Assembly: GCF_011038795.1 (NCBI RefSeq)
Contig: NZ_JAAKDU010000001.1
Span: 330,284-394,283 of the forward strand
Direction of reading: 5' to 3'
DNA from: Streptococcus tangpeifui
GTDB taxonomy: Bacteria; Bacillota; Bacilli; Lactobacillales; Streptococcaceae
DNA: 64,000 nt
The position numbers were made by a program, and so were the translations under genes. Under the pieces are notes generated by a model. The model saw nothing but the letters and a program-made list of their open reading frames with translations. It searched no databases and was not told the DNA's origin. This document shows positions 39,641 to 48,715 of this stretch, one piece after another. Each line of letters starts with the position of its first letter. The first letter of the stretch is position 1.

Positions 39641-40463
39641 TGGATATTGAAAAACAGGACAAAATGATTATGGCAGATTGGCAGTCACAGGAGTTATTAA
39701 GAATGGATAGAAAAAGAGCACTAGCGCTATATTTGACTGGCTCCTTAGGGCAAGTTTACCTTACTTGTCTTGTCGTCTGGTTGCTGGGTCGTATAGGCAT
39801 AGCAACGGGCTATTCATCGTTTGCTGGTTGGACAGCTATTGGGATAGGCGGAACATCGTCGGCCCTTTGGGGATAGTGACTGTTAATAAATATAAAGGTA
39901 TCAGCCTCAAAACAGTGCTAAAGGATTTCTTTTACATTAAGCAAGGTCCAGTAGATTATTTGTTGGTGTTCACATTTTTAGCTTTGAATTTTGTCTATGT
40001 TTTGATAGGCGGACAATTTCAGATCAATATCTGGTATTTGCCACTAGCGCTTTTCCTAAAAGCATTAGTGTTTGGCGGAATAGAGGAAATAGGCTGGAGA
40101 TATGCCTTTCAGCCTATTCTTGAAGAGAAAGTACCCTATATTATTGCGACGGTTCTTACCTTTATGACTTGGGGAATATGGCATTTTGCTTTCTTTTATA
40201 TTGATGGGAGTTTAGGAGACATGTCAGTAGCAACAGGTAGTCATTTCTGCCTCAGTTTGTTAGTCAATAGCTTTGTCTTATCAGCACTGTACCACAAAAC
40301 AAATAGTCTGTGGATCTGTGCCATGACTCATGCCATGATAAATGTCTGTTCCCAATTAGCTGTTGGAGGGAATCAGTTTGTACTGTATGGTTGTCAGGCA
40401 ATTATTCTAGTTTTGGCTATACTGCTCTCTATGAAAAACAAGCATCAACCATCACTGTTATAA
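39640..40463 (+). pseudogene. CPBP-family intramembrane protease, split by a one-base frameshift
   Basis: The first frame (39640-39876) ends ...GIGGTSSALWG, and a second frame continues VTVNKYKGISLKTVLKDFF to 40463. One extra G in the GGGG run at 39869-39872 would fuse them. The combined product of about 270 residues is hydrophobic with the three CPBP (Abi/CAAX-like) motifs: EEIGWR, GIWHFAFF and THAMINV. In Gram-positives such proteins give bacteriocin self-immunity or process prenylated/peptide substrates. Likely starts are ATG 39664 or TTG 39640. As drawn the gene is broken. Confidence 0.7.
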
Positions 40464-40596
40464 CCAGCCTTGGTGATTCTTAATACAGTTTTATACAGTT
40501 TCAAATTCTAGCGTCTTGGAGCGGAAAGTGGTATAATACTGGCTAATTGTCTGTTGGGCCGGTTTGTCTGGTCCGGCTTAGATAATGGAGTTTAGT

Positions 40597-42156
40597 ATGA
40601 CAGGAACGTTTATTTCATTAACACTGATTACTTTTATTGCAGCTGTCACCCCCATGGTGGCTCGTTTAATTCCTAGGCAGGTCGTGCCTGAGACGGTTAT
40701 TTTAATAGCGGCAGGGGCAGTCTTTGGACCTCATGCTCTCAACCTTATTCATTCAGATAGTGAAGCTCTTGAGCTTTTGTCTGATTTGGGCTGTGCCTTC
40801 CTCTTTCTCTTGGCGGGATATGAAATTGATCCTAAGGTTATTGTTGGGAAAGAAGGCAAGAAGGGGTTTGGAACTTGGGTCGTAACCTTTGCTATTGGTT
40901 TAGGTGTCGCCTTTATCATGCCCGATATTGCCTCAGGGAAACAGGGCCTGATAGCGACTGCTTTGCTCTTTACGACAACGGCTCTGGGAACCCTCATGCC
41001 TATCCTTGAAGAACGCGGCCTAACAGGTACCCAAATCGGTAATACGATTATTGCTTACGGAACTTGGGGAGAGGTATCGACGGTCATTGCCATGGCCGTC
41101 CTGCTCTCAGCTCGGTCGACTTGGAAGACGGCGGCTATTCTAGGCGGTCTACTACTGATTTGTATTTGGCTAGCAGCTTTAGGAAATAAGGCCGTCCAGC
41201 GAGGCGGGGCCATGTATCAATTTCTTCACTCTAAGTCTGATACGAATTCCCAGATGACGGTTCGAGTAACGATCCTCCTCTTAATTGTTCTAGTAGCTTT
41301 TTCTGCTATCTTTGATTTGGATATTGTCTTGGGAGCTTTTGCGGCTGGCTTTGTCCTTCGTTTTGTTATTCCAGAGAATAGTCATACTTTGGAGAAGAAG
41401 ATCAATGGGATTGCCCATGGTTTTCTGATCCCTCTCTTCTTTGTGATTTCGGGTTGTGGTATCAATTTAACAGCGGTAGCGGATCGTCCTTGGCTGCTTG
41501 TGGCTTTTATTCTGGCTCTCTTCTTGATTCGCGCCGTTCCTATCGTTCTTTCCCTATCCCTAGAGAAGGATACCGAACAGCGTTTGACTCTCCATAATCG
41601 TTTTTCTGTTGCCTTTTATTGTACGACAGCCCTTCCCTTGATTGTTGGGATTACTGGAATTGCGGTTAAGGATGATTTTATGACCAGTGACATTGCTTCG
41701 GTGTTGGTGGCAGCAGGAGCCATTACGGTCTTTCTCATGCCTTATTTTGGTGCACTCACCTATACAGTAGTTGATGCTGAGCCAATTTCAGCCGTGCGTG
41801 AAATTTTTCATTCTCCAAGGGACATCACAACGATTTTGAACAAGCACTTTGAGCAGGAAAGAGAACGGGCCCGTCAATATCAAGATTATGCAGCTAAGCG
41901 CATTGCTTGGGGGTTAGACACTATTCAAAATCCTGAGGAGCGTCAGGAAATGCGGGACTTGCTTGTGAAGAATCGAGAGGAAATCCAAGACTTTCATCAA
42001 GAGCAGTTGGAATTACGTAAAGACCTTTATGCCAAGCATACCGATGCTATCAAGGAAGTTTATCAGAAATATCATAATGGTCAATTGCCAAATGACCATT
42101 TCTTGCGACTCTTGGAAAATCACCGTTATCAAAGAGATGATGAGTCAACTAACTAA
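40597..42156 (+). CDS. CPA2-type cation/proton antiporter
   Basis: This 519-residue protein has about twelve membrane segments in residues 1-395 (GCAFLFLLAGYEID, GAFAAGFVLRF, FLIPLFFVISG) typical of the Kef/NapA-like CPA2 family, exchanging Na+ or K+ for H+. No TrkA-N domain follows. Instead a charged helical tail of about 120 residues (HFEQERERARQYQDYAAKRI onward) extends into the cytosol. GGAG is 6 bases before ATG 40597 and overlaps the earlier ATG 40585, so I prefer 40597. It is monocistronic, with a terminator at 42175. Confidence 0.85.
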   Translation: MTGTFISLTLITFIAAVTPMVARLIPRQVVPETVILIAAGAVFGPHALNLIHSDSEALELLSDLGCAFLFLLAGYEIDPKVIVGKEGKKGFGTWVVTFAIGLGVAFIMPDIASGKQGLIATALLFTTTALGTLMPILEERGLTGTQIGNTIIAYGTWGEVSTVIAMAVLLSARSTWKTAAILGGLLLICIWLAALGNKAVQRGGAMYQFLHSKSDTNSQMTVRVTILLLIVLVAFSAIFDLDIVLGAFAAGFVLRFVIPENSHTLEKKINGIAHGFLIPLFFVISGCGINLTAVADRPWLLVAFILALFLIRAVPIVLSLSLEKDTEQRLTLHNRFSVAFYCTTALPLIVGITGIAVKDDFMTSDIASVLVAAGAITVFLMPYFGALTYTVVDAEPISAVREIFHSPRDITTILNKHFEQERERARQYQDYAAKRIAWGLDTIQNPEERQEMRDLLVKNREEIQDFHQEQLELRKDLYAKHTDAIKEVYQKYHNGQLPNDHFLRLLENHRYQRDDESTN

Positions 42157-42174
42157 GGCAAGAATGCTTGTTTA

Positions 42175-42205
42175 ACTCCAATTCCTATTAGGTTTGGAGT
42201 TTTTT
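42175..42205 (+). terminator. Terminator after antiporter
   Basis: ACTCCAA (42175-42181) pairs with TTGGAGT (42194-42200), followed by five T residues. Confidence 0.75.
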
Positions 42206-42700
42206 GCTATAATGAGAGCGACAAGATGTAGGGTACTTCACAATGGCTGATAATTAGTTGGTACAACTCTTTAAGCTGAGATTTTTACCGAATAAGTTAG
42301 CACATTGTAATGCAGTTAGTCTGACGGATTGCAGGTCATCTCAGAGTTGTAGGTCTGTAGACTTAGTTTTTGATTTTCTATTTATGGAGCCATCATTATT
42401 GGTTACCTCTCTAGTGGGGGAATTCCAATTCGTATCTTGCAAATTTTCTCAAAGGAAATTTGGATCTAGCTGACAAGTTGCGACCGTCACCACTGTGTGG
42501 CTCTGCCTATGTCCAGTTGACAAAACTGCTTTAATTAATATTGTCCCAACAGCTTGCGATTGACTGAGTTTTTCAGTTAAGTTTTAGTGATATCAGTAGT
42601 TGAAGATATATTTTTAGGATTAGCCTTGATATGGGAGGCTGAGACTTGACTTGGAGTGAACTTCAAGGTTTATAATGAAGCCGTTATAAGCAAAAAGAAT
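42205..42700 (+). other. Promoter-led stretch without a recognisable gene
   Basis: TGCTATAAT (42205-42213) is an extended -10 directly after the antiporter terminator. What follows has several short stems but no supported protein; the only frame (42258-42473) begins with TTG, has no ribosome site and resembles nothing I know. It may encode a small RNA or be a long leader for the DXS-like gene. Confidence 0.3.
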
Positions 42701-42705
42701 TAAAT

Positions 42706-42854
42706 GGGTCAGCAGTGGTTCATTGGTGCTAAGGCACCTGATAACTGCGCAGGGGTTAAAACTAAGTTGTCGTACCCCAGAAGTTTTACTCCCAACCACT
42801 GCGTCAAGAGTTTATTCCAAAACAGGCATATTGGTCGAGTTTTTGTCCAGTCTC
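42706..42854 (+). repeat. Partial MITE-like element, right half
   Basis: It runs from GGGTCAGCAGTGGTTCATTG through the CTTAGCACC/GGTGCTAAG-type arms and ACCACTGCGTC to CGAGTTTTTGTCCAGTCTC (42836-42854), the cleanest example of the right terminal repeat. The left half is absent. It lies 63 bases before the DXS-like start. Confidence 0.65.
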
Positions 42855-42917
42855 ATTTGTTATTAAGGGCGGAACACTTAAGTAACAAGTCCCTGCGTAT
42901 CTTTAGAAAGGAAAACT

Positions 42918-44675
42918 ATGTTAGAAAAAATTCAATCGCCAGCAGACTTGAAAGCTATGTCACAGAATGACTTAGAGCAAGTCGTTGTGGAAGCCAGACA
43001 GGCTCTGCTGGAAAAGACTAGCCATCATGGTGGTCACAACGGTCCGAATTTTGGTGTCGTTGAAATGACAGTGGCCCTTCACTATGTCTTTAATTCACCA
43101 ATTGATAAGTTTATCTTTGATGTTTCTCATCAATCTTATGTTCATAAGATGCTGACAGGACGGGCTCAAGCCTTTCTCGACCCTAAGCACTATGATGATG
43201 TTTCGGGTTACACCAATCCCAAGGAGAGTGACCACGATCTCTTCACTGTTGGGCATACTTCAACTTCGCTGTCCTTGGCTTCTGGTGTTGCCAAAGCGCG
43301 TGATTTAAAAGACGAACACTCTAATGTTGTTGCTGTCATCGGGGATGGTTCTCTGTCAGGCGGTCTGGCCTATGAGGGTCTCAATCAAATTGCTACAACT
43401 GGCACCAATACTATTGTGATCGTCAATGATAATGAGCAATCCATTGCAGCTAATCCTAAGGGAGGGATTTACACAGCTCTGCGTCGTTTGCGAGAGTCGG
43501 ATGGCCAGGCTTCTGATAATATTTTCAAAGCTCTGGGATTTGACTATTATTACTTGGACAAGGGAAATGACTTAGCGGCTTTGATTGCCCTCTTTCAGGA
43601 AGTTAAAGACAGCGACCATCCTGTCTTACTTCATATTCATACACAAAAAGGTCACGGTGTTTCCTTCATGGAAACCAACCGTGAAGCCTTTCATGCTGGC
43701 GGTCCTTTCGATCCACAGACCGGCTACTATCTGAAAGGATCAAATGAGCCTAGCTACAATTCCGTGACCGGCGACTTTCTGCTTGAAAAAATCAAGAAAG
43801 ATCCTAGAGTCATCGCTGTTAATGCAGGAACCCCTATGGTTCTTTTCAATCAGGAGCAAAGAAAGGAAGCTGGTCAACAATTTGTTGATGTGGGTATTGC
43901 TGAAGAGGAAGCAGCAACTATGTCGACAGGTTTGGCTAAAAATGGGGCTAAGCCTGTCTGGTATGTGTCTTCAACCTTTATGCAAAGGACCTATGACCAA
44001 TGGTCGCACGACATTGCTCTCAATAATCAACCAGTAACTGTTTTGGTTCATGCGGCTTCGGTCAATGCCATGAATGACGAAAGTCATCTGGGCTTCTTCG
44101 ATATTCCTTTCCTCAGCCATATCCCTAATGTCGTCTATTTGGCTCCGACTAATAAGGAAGAACACTTGGCCATGTTGGATTGGGCTATTGAACAGCAGGA
44201 ACATCCCGTTGCCATTCGTGTACCAGTCGGTCCGCTCAAGGAAATAGGTCAGGCAGATGAGACTGATTATTCTATCCTTAATAAGAACCAAGTGACACAA
44301 GCGGGCTCTCAAGTCGCTATTTTTGGCTTGGGTAACTCCTATGGTTTAGCAGAGGAAGTAACCAGAGTTTTACAAGAGCAGCATGGGATCAAGGCCACTC
44401 TGGTCAATCCTAAATTTATCACAGGCCTTGACAAGGAGCTGCTAGATTCATTGTCTGCCAATCACCAATTAGTTGTTACCTTGGAAGATGGTCTGCTTGA
44501 AGGAGGTTACGGTCAAACGATTGCTAGCTATCTTGGTAACAGTGACCTCAAGGTTCAGAATTACGGTATTGACAAGCATTTCCATGATCGCTACGATCGG
44601 CAGGAGCTGATGGCTCAAAATGGTTTGAGTGTGGATACTATTGTTAACAATGTTTTGTTAACTCTTGGTAAATAG
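42918..44675 (+). CDS. DXS-like thiamine-diphosphate enzyme
   Basis: This 585-residue transketolase-family protein is closest in pattern to 1-deoxy-D-xylulose-5-phosphate synthase: HHGGHNGPNFGVVEMTVALH, FDVSHQSYVHKMLTGR, the ThDP motif GDGSLSGG...NDNEQS, the pyrimidine domain (VGIAEEEAATMSTGLAKNG) and the transketolase C domain (LEDGLLEGGYGQ). It is shorter than typical DXS (about 620) and the VSHQSY/DNEQS variations differ from the canonical VGHQAY/DNEMS. Streptococci make isoprenoids by the mevalonate route, so a true DXS role is unlikely; the reaction is unknown. AAAGGAAAAC precedes the ATG. An aldo/keto reductase follows. Confidence 0.85.
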   Translation: MLEKIQSPADLKAMSQNDLEQVVVEARQALLEKTSHHGGHNGPNFGVVEMTVALHYVFNSPIDKFIFDVSHQSYVHKMLTGRAQAFLDPKHYDDVSGYTNPKESDHDLFTVGHTSTSLSLASGVAKARDLKDEHSNVVAVIGDGSLSGGLAYEGLNQIATTGTNTIVIVNDNEQSIAANPKGGIYTALRRLRESDGQASDNIFKALGFDYYYLDKGNDLAALIALFQEVKDSDHPVLLHIHTQKGHGVSFMETNREAFHAGGPFDPQTGYYLKGSNEPSYNSVTGDFLLEKIKKDPRVIAVNAGTPMVLFNQEQRKEAGQQFVDVGIAEEEAATMSTGLAKNGAKPVWYVSSTFMQRTYDQWSHDIALNNQPVTVLVHAASVNAMNDESHLGFFDIPFLSHIPNVVYLAPTNKEEHLAMLDWAIEQQEHPVAIRVPVGPLKEIGQADETDYSILNKNQVTQAGSQVAIFGLGNSYGLAEEVTRVLQEQHGIKATLVNPKFITGLDKELLDSLSANHQLVVTLEDGLLEGGYGQTIASYLGNSDLKVQNYGIDKHFHDRYDRQELMAQNGLSVDTIVNNVLLTLGK

Positions 44676-44682
44676 TTGAGAC

Positions 44683-44795
44683 GAGTCTGAGACAGGCAGT
44701 CATGAGAGTCTTGCTCTTATCCATAAACTATCGCAATCTCTGAAGCTTGCGAATAAGGAATCAAGACTTCGTTCACTGATTTTTGTCCCATTCTC
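44683..44795 (-). repeat. Short MITE derivative (113 bp)
   Basis: It begins GAGTCTGAGAC, just after the DXS-like stop, and ends GATTTTTGTCCCATTCTCG (reverse of GAGAATGGGACAAAAATC). Both terminal repeats are thus present with almost no inner modules. Confidence 0.5.
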
Positions 44796-44838
44796 GACCT
44801 TGCTTACCATAAGCAATTTTAGAAAGGAAGTACGACTT

Positions 44839-45768
44839 ATGAAAACTTTATCTATTGTCAATGGCCCACAAGCTGTTCCAGCGATTGTTCAAGGCTGTAT
44901 GCGAATGCCTGATTTGAGCGATCAAGATGCCGCTCAGGTTATCAAAACGGCCTACGATGCTGGTATCACCTTCTTTGATCATGCCACTTGCTATGGAGAA
45001 GATGGTGCTGCTGAACGCAAATTTGGCCAAGCCTTTAAACTAACAGGTCTCAAGCGTGAAGATATCTTTTTACAATCTAAATGTGGTTTACGCTTTGAAC
45101 GTCAGGAATTCGATTGGACTAAAGAAAATATTTTAACCAGTGTGGATGAGAGTCTGGAACGTCTGCAAACTGATTATCTGGATTCCCTCTTACTTCACAG
45201 ACCAGATGTTCTCTTTGATCCAGAAGAAGTAGCTGAGGCTTTTGATGAGTTAGAACGTACAGGAAAGGTTCGTTATTTTGGTGTTAGTAACTTAATGCCT
45301 CTGCAAATTGAACTGCTTAAAAAATACGTTAAACAGCCACTTGTTTTTAATCAATTGCAACTTTCTTTGGATCAGTCTCAATTGATTGATCAGCCGCTTT
45401 ACATGAATAATAAGGAAACTGAAATGTCCATCAATCGTGATGGTGATGCGCTGGATTATTGCCGCTTGCACGACATCACCATTCAGGCTTGGTCTCCGCT
45501 TCAATCTGGTTTCTTTAAAGGAACTTTTGTCGATAATCCAAAATTCCCAGAACTCAATGAAGTTTTGGAAAAATTTGCCCAACGCGAAGGGGTGACAAAG
45601 TCTGCTGTCGCTTTGGCTTGGATTTTGCGCCACCCAGCCAAGATGCAGGTTATTATTGGCAGTATGAATCCGCAGCATATTGAAGAGGCTGCTCAAGCAA
45701 GTAAGGTAACCTTGTCCCATCACGATTGGTATGAACTCTACTTGGCATCTGGCAAATATTTACCATAA
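44839..45768 (+). CDS. Aldo/keto reductase
   Basis: This 309-residue NADPH-dependent oxidoreductase is of the YdhF-like group. The catalytic tetrad is visible: Asp and Tyr in FFDHATCYG, Lys in LQSKCGLR and His in LLLHRPD. AIAWILRHP-like VALAWILRHPAKMQVIIGS is the cofactor region. I chose ATG 44839 because AAAGGAAG lies about 9 bases upstream. It may work with the DXS-like enzyme but is separated from it by the short repeat. Confidence 0.9.
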   Translation: MKTLSIVNGPQAVPAIVQGCMRMPDLSDQDAAQVIKTAYDAGITFFDHATCYGEDGAAERKFGQAFKLTGLKREDIFLQSKCGLRFERQEFDWTKENILTSVDESLERLQTDYLDSLLLHRPDVLFDPEEVAEAFDELERTGKVRYFGVSNLMPLQIELLKKYVKQPLVFNQLQLSLDQSQLIDQPLYMNNKETEMSINRDGDALDYCRLHDITIQAWSPLQSGFFKGTFVDNPKFPELNEVLEKFAQREGVTKSAVALAWILRHPAKMQVIIGSMNPQHIEEAAQASKVTLSHHDWYELYLASGKYLP

Positions 45769-45771
45769 AAA

Positions 45772-45809
45772 ACAAATTTAGCCCTGTTCGGATGAATGGG
45801 GCTATTTGT
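45772..45809. terminator. Hairpin terminator after the aldo/keto reductase
   Basis: ACAAATTTAGCCC pairs with GGGGCTATTTGT across a loop of about 13 bases. A-rich and T-rich flanks make it potentially bidirectional. Confidence 0.55.
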
Positions 45810-45891
45810 CACGGTTTACTAACCCGTTGTGGGTCAGCAACAGCCAGACTAGAGAAATTTCAGAAGGGGATTAGCCTTCAAGCAGGGCTGG

Positions 45892-45920
45892 TTGAAATAA
45901 TGGCCTTAACCCAGTATAAT
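45892..45920 (+). promoter_or_regulatory. galE promoter
   Basis: TTGAAA (45892-45897) and TATAAT (45915-45920) are 17 bases apart, a near-consensus promoter. Confidence 0.7.
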
Positions 45921-45988
45921 AGTTTTGTGATGAATAAAAGAAGGCTCAGTTAGAAAGGGAGGGCTCATGCCCTAGAGTATCTTGTAAC

Positions 45989-46993
45989 ATGGCAATTTTA
46001 GTTCTGGGAGGAGCTGGCTATATTGGCTCTCACATGGTGGATTATTTGGTCCAAAAGGGGCAGGAAGATGTTGTAGTGGTGGACAATTTGGTGACTGGTC
46101 ACCGGGCTGCCGTTCATTCCTCTGCCAAGTTTTATCAAGGAGATCTGGCAGATCAAGGCTTCATGCGGCAAGTTTTCAGGGAGAATCCTGATCTTAATGC
46201 TGTTATCCATTTTGCAGCCTTTTCTCTGGTAGCCGAGTCTATGGAGAATCCTCTCAAGTATTTCGATAATAATACAGCTGGAATGATTAAACTTTTGGAA
46301 GTCATGAATGAATTTGACATCAAGCATATCGTTTTCTCGTCAACCGCAGCAACGTATGGCATTCCAGAAGAAATTCCTATCAAAGAAACAACGCCACAAA
46401 GACCTATCAATCCTTATGGCGAAAGCAAATTAATGATGGAGACCATTATGAAATGGTCCGACCAAGCTTATGGGATTAAATTCGTGCCCTTGCGTTATTT
46501 TAACGTGGCTGGGGCAAAGCCAGATGGTTCTATTGGTGAAGACCATGGACCTGAGACCCACTTGCTGCCCATCATTCTTCAAGTAGCTCAAGGAGTAAGA
46601 GAAAAAATCATGATTTTCGGGGATGATTATGATACTCCAGATGGCACTAATGTGCGTGACTATGTCCATCCTTTTGACTTGGCATCGGCCCACTTACTCG
46701 CCTTAAATTATTTGCGTCGAGGCAATCCCTCTACCGCCTTTAATCTAGGTTCTGCCACAGGCTTTTCTAACCTGCAAATTTTAGAAGCTGCCCGCAAGGT
46801 CACAGGTAAGGAAATTCCAGCTGAAAAGGCTGACCGCCGGCCAGGAGATCCTGATACTTTGGTTGCAGATTCCACTAAGGCAAGAGAGATTCTCGGCTGG
46901 GCACCTGAATTTGATAATATCGAAAAAATTATCCAAACTGCTTGGGCTTGGCACTCTAGCCATCCAAAAGGTTATGATGATAGAAATGAATAA
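45989..46993 (+). CDS. galE: UDP-glucose 4-epimerase
   Basis: This 334-residue SDR enzyme interconverts UDP-glucose and UDP-galactose. It has the NAD motif GGAGYIGSH (residues 7-15), [23 protein letters not shown] and the catalytic YGESK. The nearest purine-rich site (AGGGAGG, 45958-45964) is too far from ATG 45989, and the ATG at 45967 is followed by a stop, so translation initiation looks weak or unusual. It lies beside the lac genes but has its own promoter and no galK or galT nearby; it probably serves cell-wall and polysaccharide precursor supply. Confidence 0.94.
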   Translation: MAILVLGGAGYIGSHMVDYLVQKGQEDVVVVDNLVTGHRAAVHSSAKFYQGDLADQGFMRQVFRENPDLNAVIHFAAFSLVAESMENPLKYFDNNTAGMIKLLEVMNEFDIKHIVFSSTAATYGIPEEIPIKETTPQRPINPYGESKLMMETIMKWSDQAYGIKFVPLRYFNVAGAKPDGSIGEDHGPETHLLPIILQVAQGVREKIMIFGDDYDTPDGTNVRDYVHPFDLASAHLLALNYLRRGNPSTAFNLGSATGFSNLQILEAARKVTGKEIPAEKADRRPGDPDTLVADSTKAREILGWAPEFDNIEKIIQTAWAWHSSHPKGYDDRNE

Positions 46994-47126
46994 AATGATA
47001 CAAGACTCCTAGCCTGGCTATATCTTTAATGGTTAGGAGATAGCTCTAGTGTTCAATTCTAATAAAAGAGCTGACAAAGAGTAGAATTTATGTGCGTTAA
47101 AGCACTGACTCGCATTTTTAGATATG

Positions 47127-47162
47127 AAAAGGCCATTAGGGTTTAACCTGATGGCCTTTTTG
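47127..47162. terminator. Bidirectional terminator between galE and lacR
   Basis: AAAAGGCCATTAGG (47127-47140) pairs with CCTGATGGCCTTTT (47147-47160), with T or A runs on both sides, suiting both convergent genes. Confidence 0.8.
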
Positions 47163-47244
47163 CTTGCGGTTTTAAATGGATTTTTCAATTTTCCCCAGAG
47201 AGGCTCAAGCTGCTGAAGCTGGCTTTGTTTGCGTAAGAAAACTA

Positions 47245-48006
47245 TTATTCATTGGCTTTTAAAACATGGGTCAATTCTTCATATTCGGCTTTTTTGTCAT
47301 CGCCTAGTTTTCCATCAGTGATAACATAATCAAAATTGCTGGTTTTATAGAAGACGAAGAAGTCGTAGGAATCAAACTTTTTGTGGTCAATCAAGAGATA
47401 TTTCTCAATGGATTTATCGAGGGCTAACTCTTGGATAGTACCCTCGGATTCGCTGTAGGTGGCTACAGAATCCTTGTAGACAGCATTAGCACTGATGAAT
47501 GCCTTGGAAAAGACTAAGCTTTCAATATTATTGCTGGCTAAGGAACCTACAAAAGCTCCAGTGATCGGTCGGTATTCACCACCAATTAGTAGGAGATCGA
47601 CACTGTTGCTGCCTTTCAAAACATCAAAGATAGGCAGGCTGTTGGTAATGATCCTCAGCTTTCTGTCTACTAACTCTTGAGCCAGAAATTCTAAGGTTGT
47701 TCCTGGTCCGATAAAAATTGTTTCTCCGTCTTGAATTCGTTTCGCGGTGTAAGAAGCGATTTGTTTCTTCTCAGCAACCTGTTGTGATTGCTTTTCCACA
47801 TTTGTTTTTTCTTGACGATTTGATAAATTGATACTTTGAGCACCGCCGTGAATACGGATAAGGCGGTGCTCTTTTTCTAATTCGGCCAAATCACGGCGAA
47901 CAGTCATATCAGAGACTTTAAGAGCATCCATAATAGCATTGACTGTAATGATCGATTGCTGGGATAGTTGATCTAATATCCAATTTAAACGTTCTTTTTT
48001 AATCAT
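47245..48006 (-). CDS. lacR: Lactose operon repressor, DeoR family
   Basis: This 253-residue regulator has a DeoR-type winged helix (residues 1-57, with SDMTVRRDLAELE and IRIHGG) and a sugar-phosphate sensing domain (FIGPGTTLEFLAQEL, ITNSLPIF, LIGGEYRPITGAFVG). LacR of lactic streptococci responds to tagatose-6-phosphate. It is divergent from lacA and probably binds the AAACAAACAAAAA-type repeats in the intergenic region. Confidence 0.93.
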   Translation of the reverse strand: MIKKERLNWILDQLSQQSIITVNAIMDALKVSDMTVRRDLAELEKEHRLIRIHGGAQSINLSNRQEKTNVEKQSQQVAEKKQIASYTAKRIQDGETIFIGPGTTLEFLAQELVDRKLRIITNSLPIFDVLKGSNSVDLLLIGGEYRPITGAFVGSLASNNIESLVFSKAFISANAVYKDSVATYSESEGTIQELALDKSIEKYLLIDHKKFDSYDFFVFYKTSNFDYVITDGKLGDDKKAEYEELTHVLKANE

Positions 48007-48136
48007 TCCTTTGCTCCAGTCCTTTATTGTGATGACATTATATCATATTAAATGGACAAAAAACACATTTATAAACAAAAAGTTACGAAAAAATTTTTTT
48101 ATAAAAATGATTGGAAAATAGTTCTAATCATTGATA

Positions 48137-48150
48137 TGAAAGGGTTTACA
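48137..48150 (+). promoter_or_regulatory. cre-like site upstream of lacA
   Basis: TGAAAGGGTTTACA matches the CcpA site pattern TGWAANCGNTNWCA except for one central base. The same AAGGGTTTACA core recurs at the second lac promoter (50369-50382). Confidence 0.6.
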
Positions 48151-48161
48151 AAGATGTTTTG

Positions 48162-48246
48162 AAACAAACAAAAATAACCAACTTTTTCTTGACAAAAAGT
48201 TGGTTTTGGTTTATCATAATCTCGTAGCAAACAAAAACAAACAAAG
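48162..48246 (+). promoter_or_regulatory. lacA promoter with inverted repeat and probable LacR boxes
   Basis: TTGACA (48189-48194) and TATCAT (48212-48217) are 17 bases apart. A perfect 12-bp inverted repeat, AACCAACTTTTT (48176-48187) and AAAAAGTTGGTT (48194-48205), straddles the -35. A/C-rich boxes AAACAAACAAAAAT (48162-48175) and CAAACAAAAACAAACAAA (48227-48244) flank the promoter, like the TTTGTTT-type operators of lactococcal LacR. Binding is inference. Confidence 0.65.
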
Positions 48247-48256
48247 GAGAACGAAA

Positions 48257-48685
48257 ATGGCTATTGTACTTGGTGCCGATAAGGCAGGAAATCGTCTTAA
48301 AGAACTCGTAAAGGGCTATTTGCAAGAAAAAGGGTTTGAAGTCCTTGATGTCAGTGACACTTCACAAGAGGATTTTGTCGATGTCACCCTAGCTGTGGCT
48401 AAGGAAGTCAATGCAGCAGATGGTAACCTTGGCATTGTGATCGATGCTTATGGAGCTGGGCCTTTCATGGTAGCAACCAAAGTTAAAGGGATGATTGCAG
48501 CAGAAGTATCGGATGAACGCTCGGCCTACATGACACGTGCTCACAACAATGCTCGTATTATCACCATGGGTGCTGAAATTGTCGGAGATGAGCTGGCTAA
48601 GAATATTGTTAAAGGCTTTGTTGAAGGCCACTACGATGGCGGCCGTCATCAAGTCCGTGTGGATATGCTTAATAAGATGTGCTAA
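48257..48685 (+). CDS. lacA: Galactose-6-phosphate isomerase subunit LacA
   Basis: This 142-residue subunit, with LacB, converts galactose-6-P to tagatose-6-P. It starts [18 protein letters not shown] and belongs to the RpiB/LacAB fold, with [16 protein letters not shown] and [15 protein letters not shown] chose ATG 48257 because AAAGGAG lies upstream and the promoter lies before it, excluding earlier in-frame starts. It is the first gene of the lac operon. Confidence 0.95.
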   Translation: MAIVLGADKAGNRLKELVKGYLQEKGFEVLDVSDTSQEDFVDVTLAVAKEVNAADGNLGIVIDAYGAGPFMVATKVKGMIAAEVSDERSAYMTRAHNNARIITMGAEIVGDELAKNIVKGFVEGHYDGGRHQVRVDMLNKMC

Positions 48686-48715
48686 GAGAAGTAGCTTGAA
48701 CTGGAGGATGTAAAA

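Noticed and set aside
42258..42473. Possible 71-residue protein from TTG 42258
   Set aside because: There is no ribosome site, no recognisable family and unusual residue composition.
48200..48256. Longer LacA beginning at 48200
   Set aside because: That start lies in the promoter and inverted repeat; AAAGGAG before 48257 fits.
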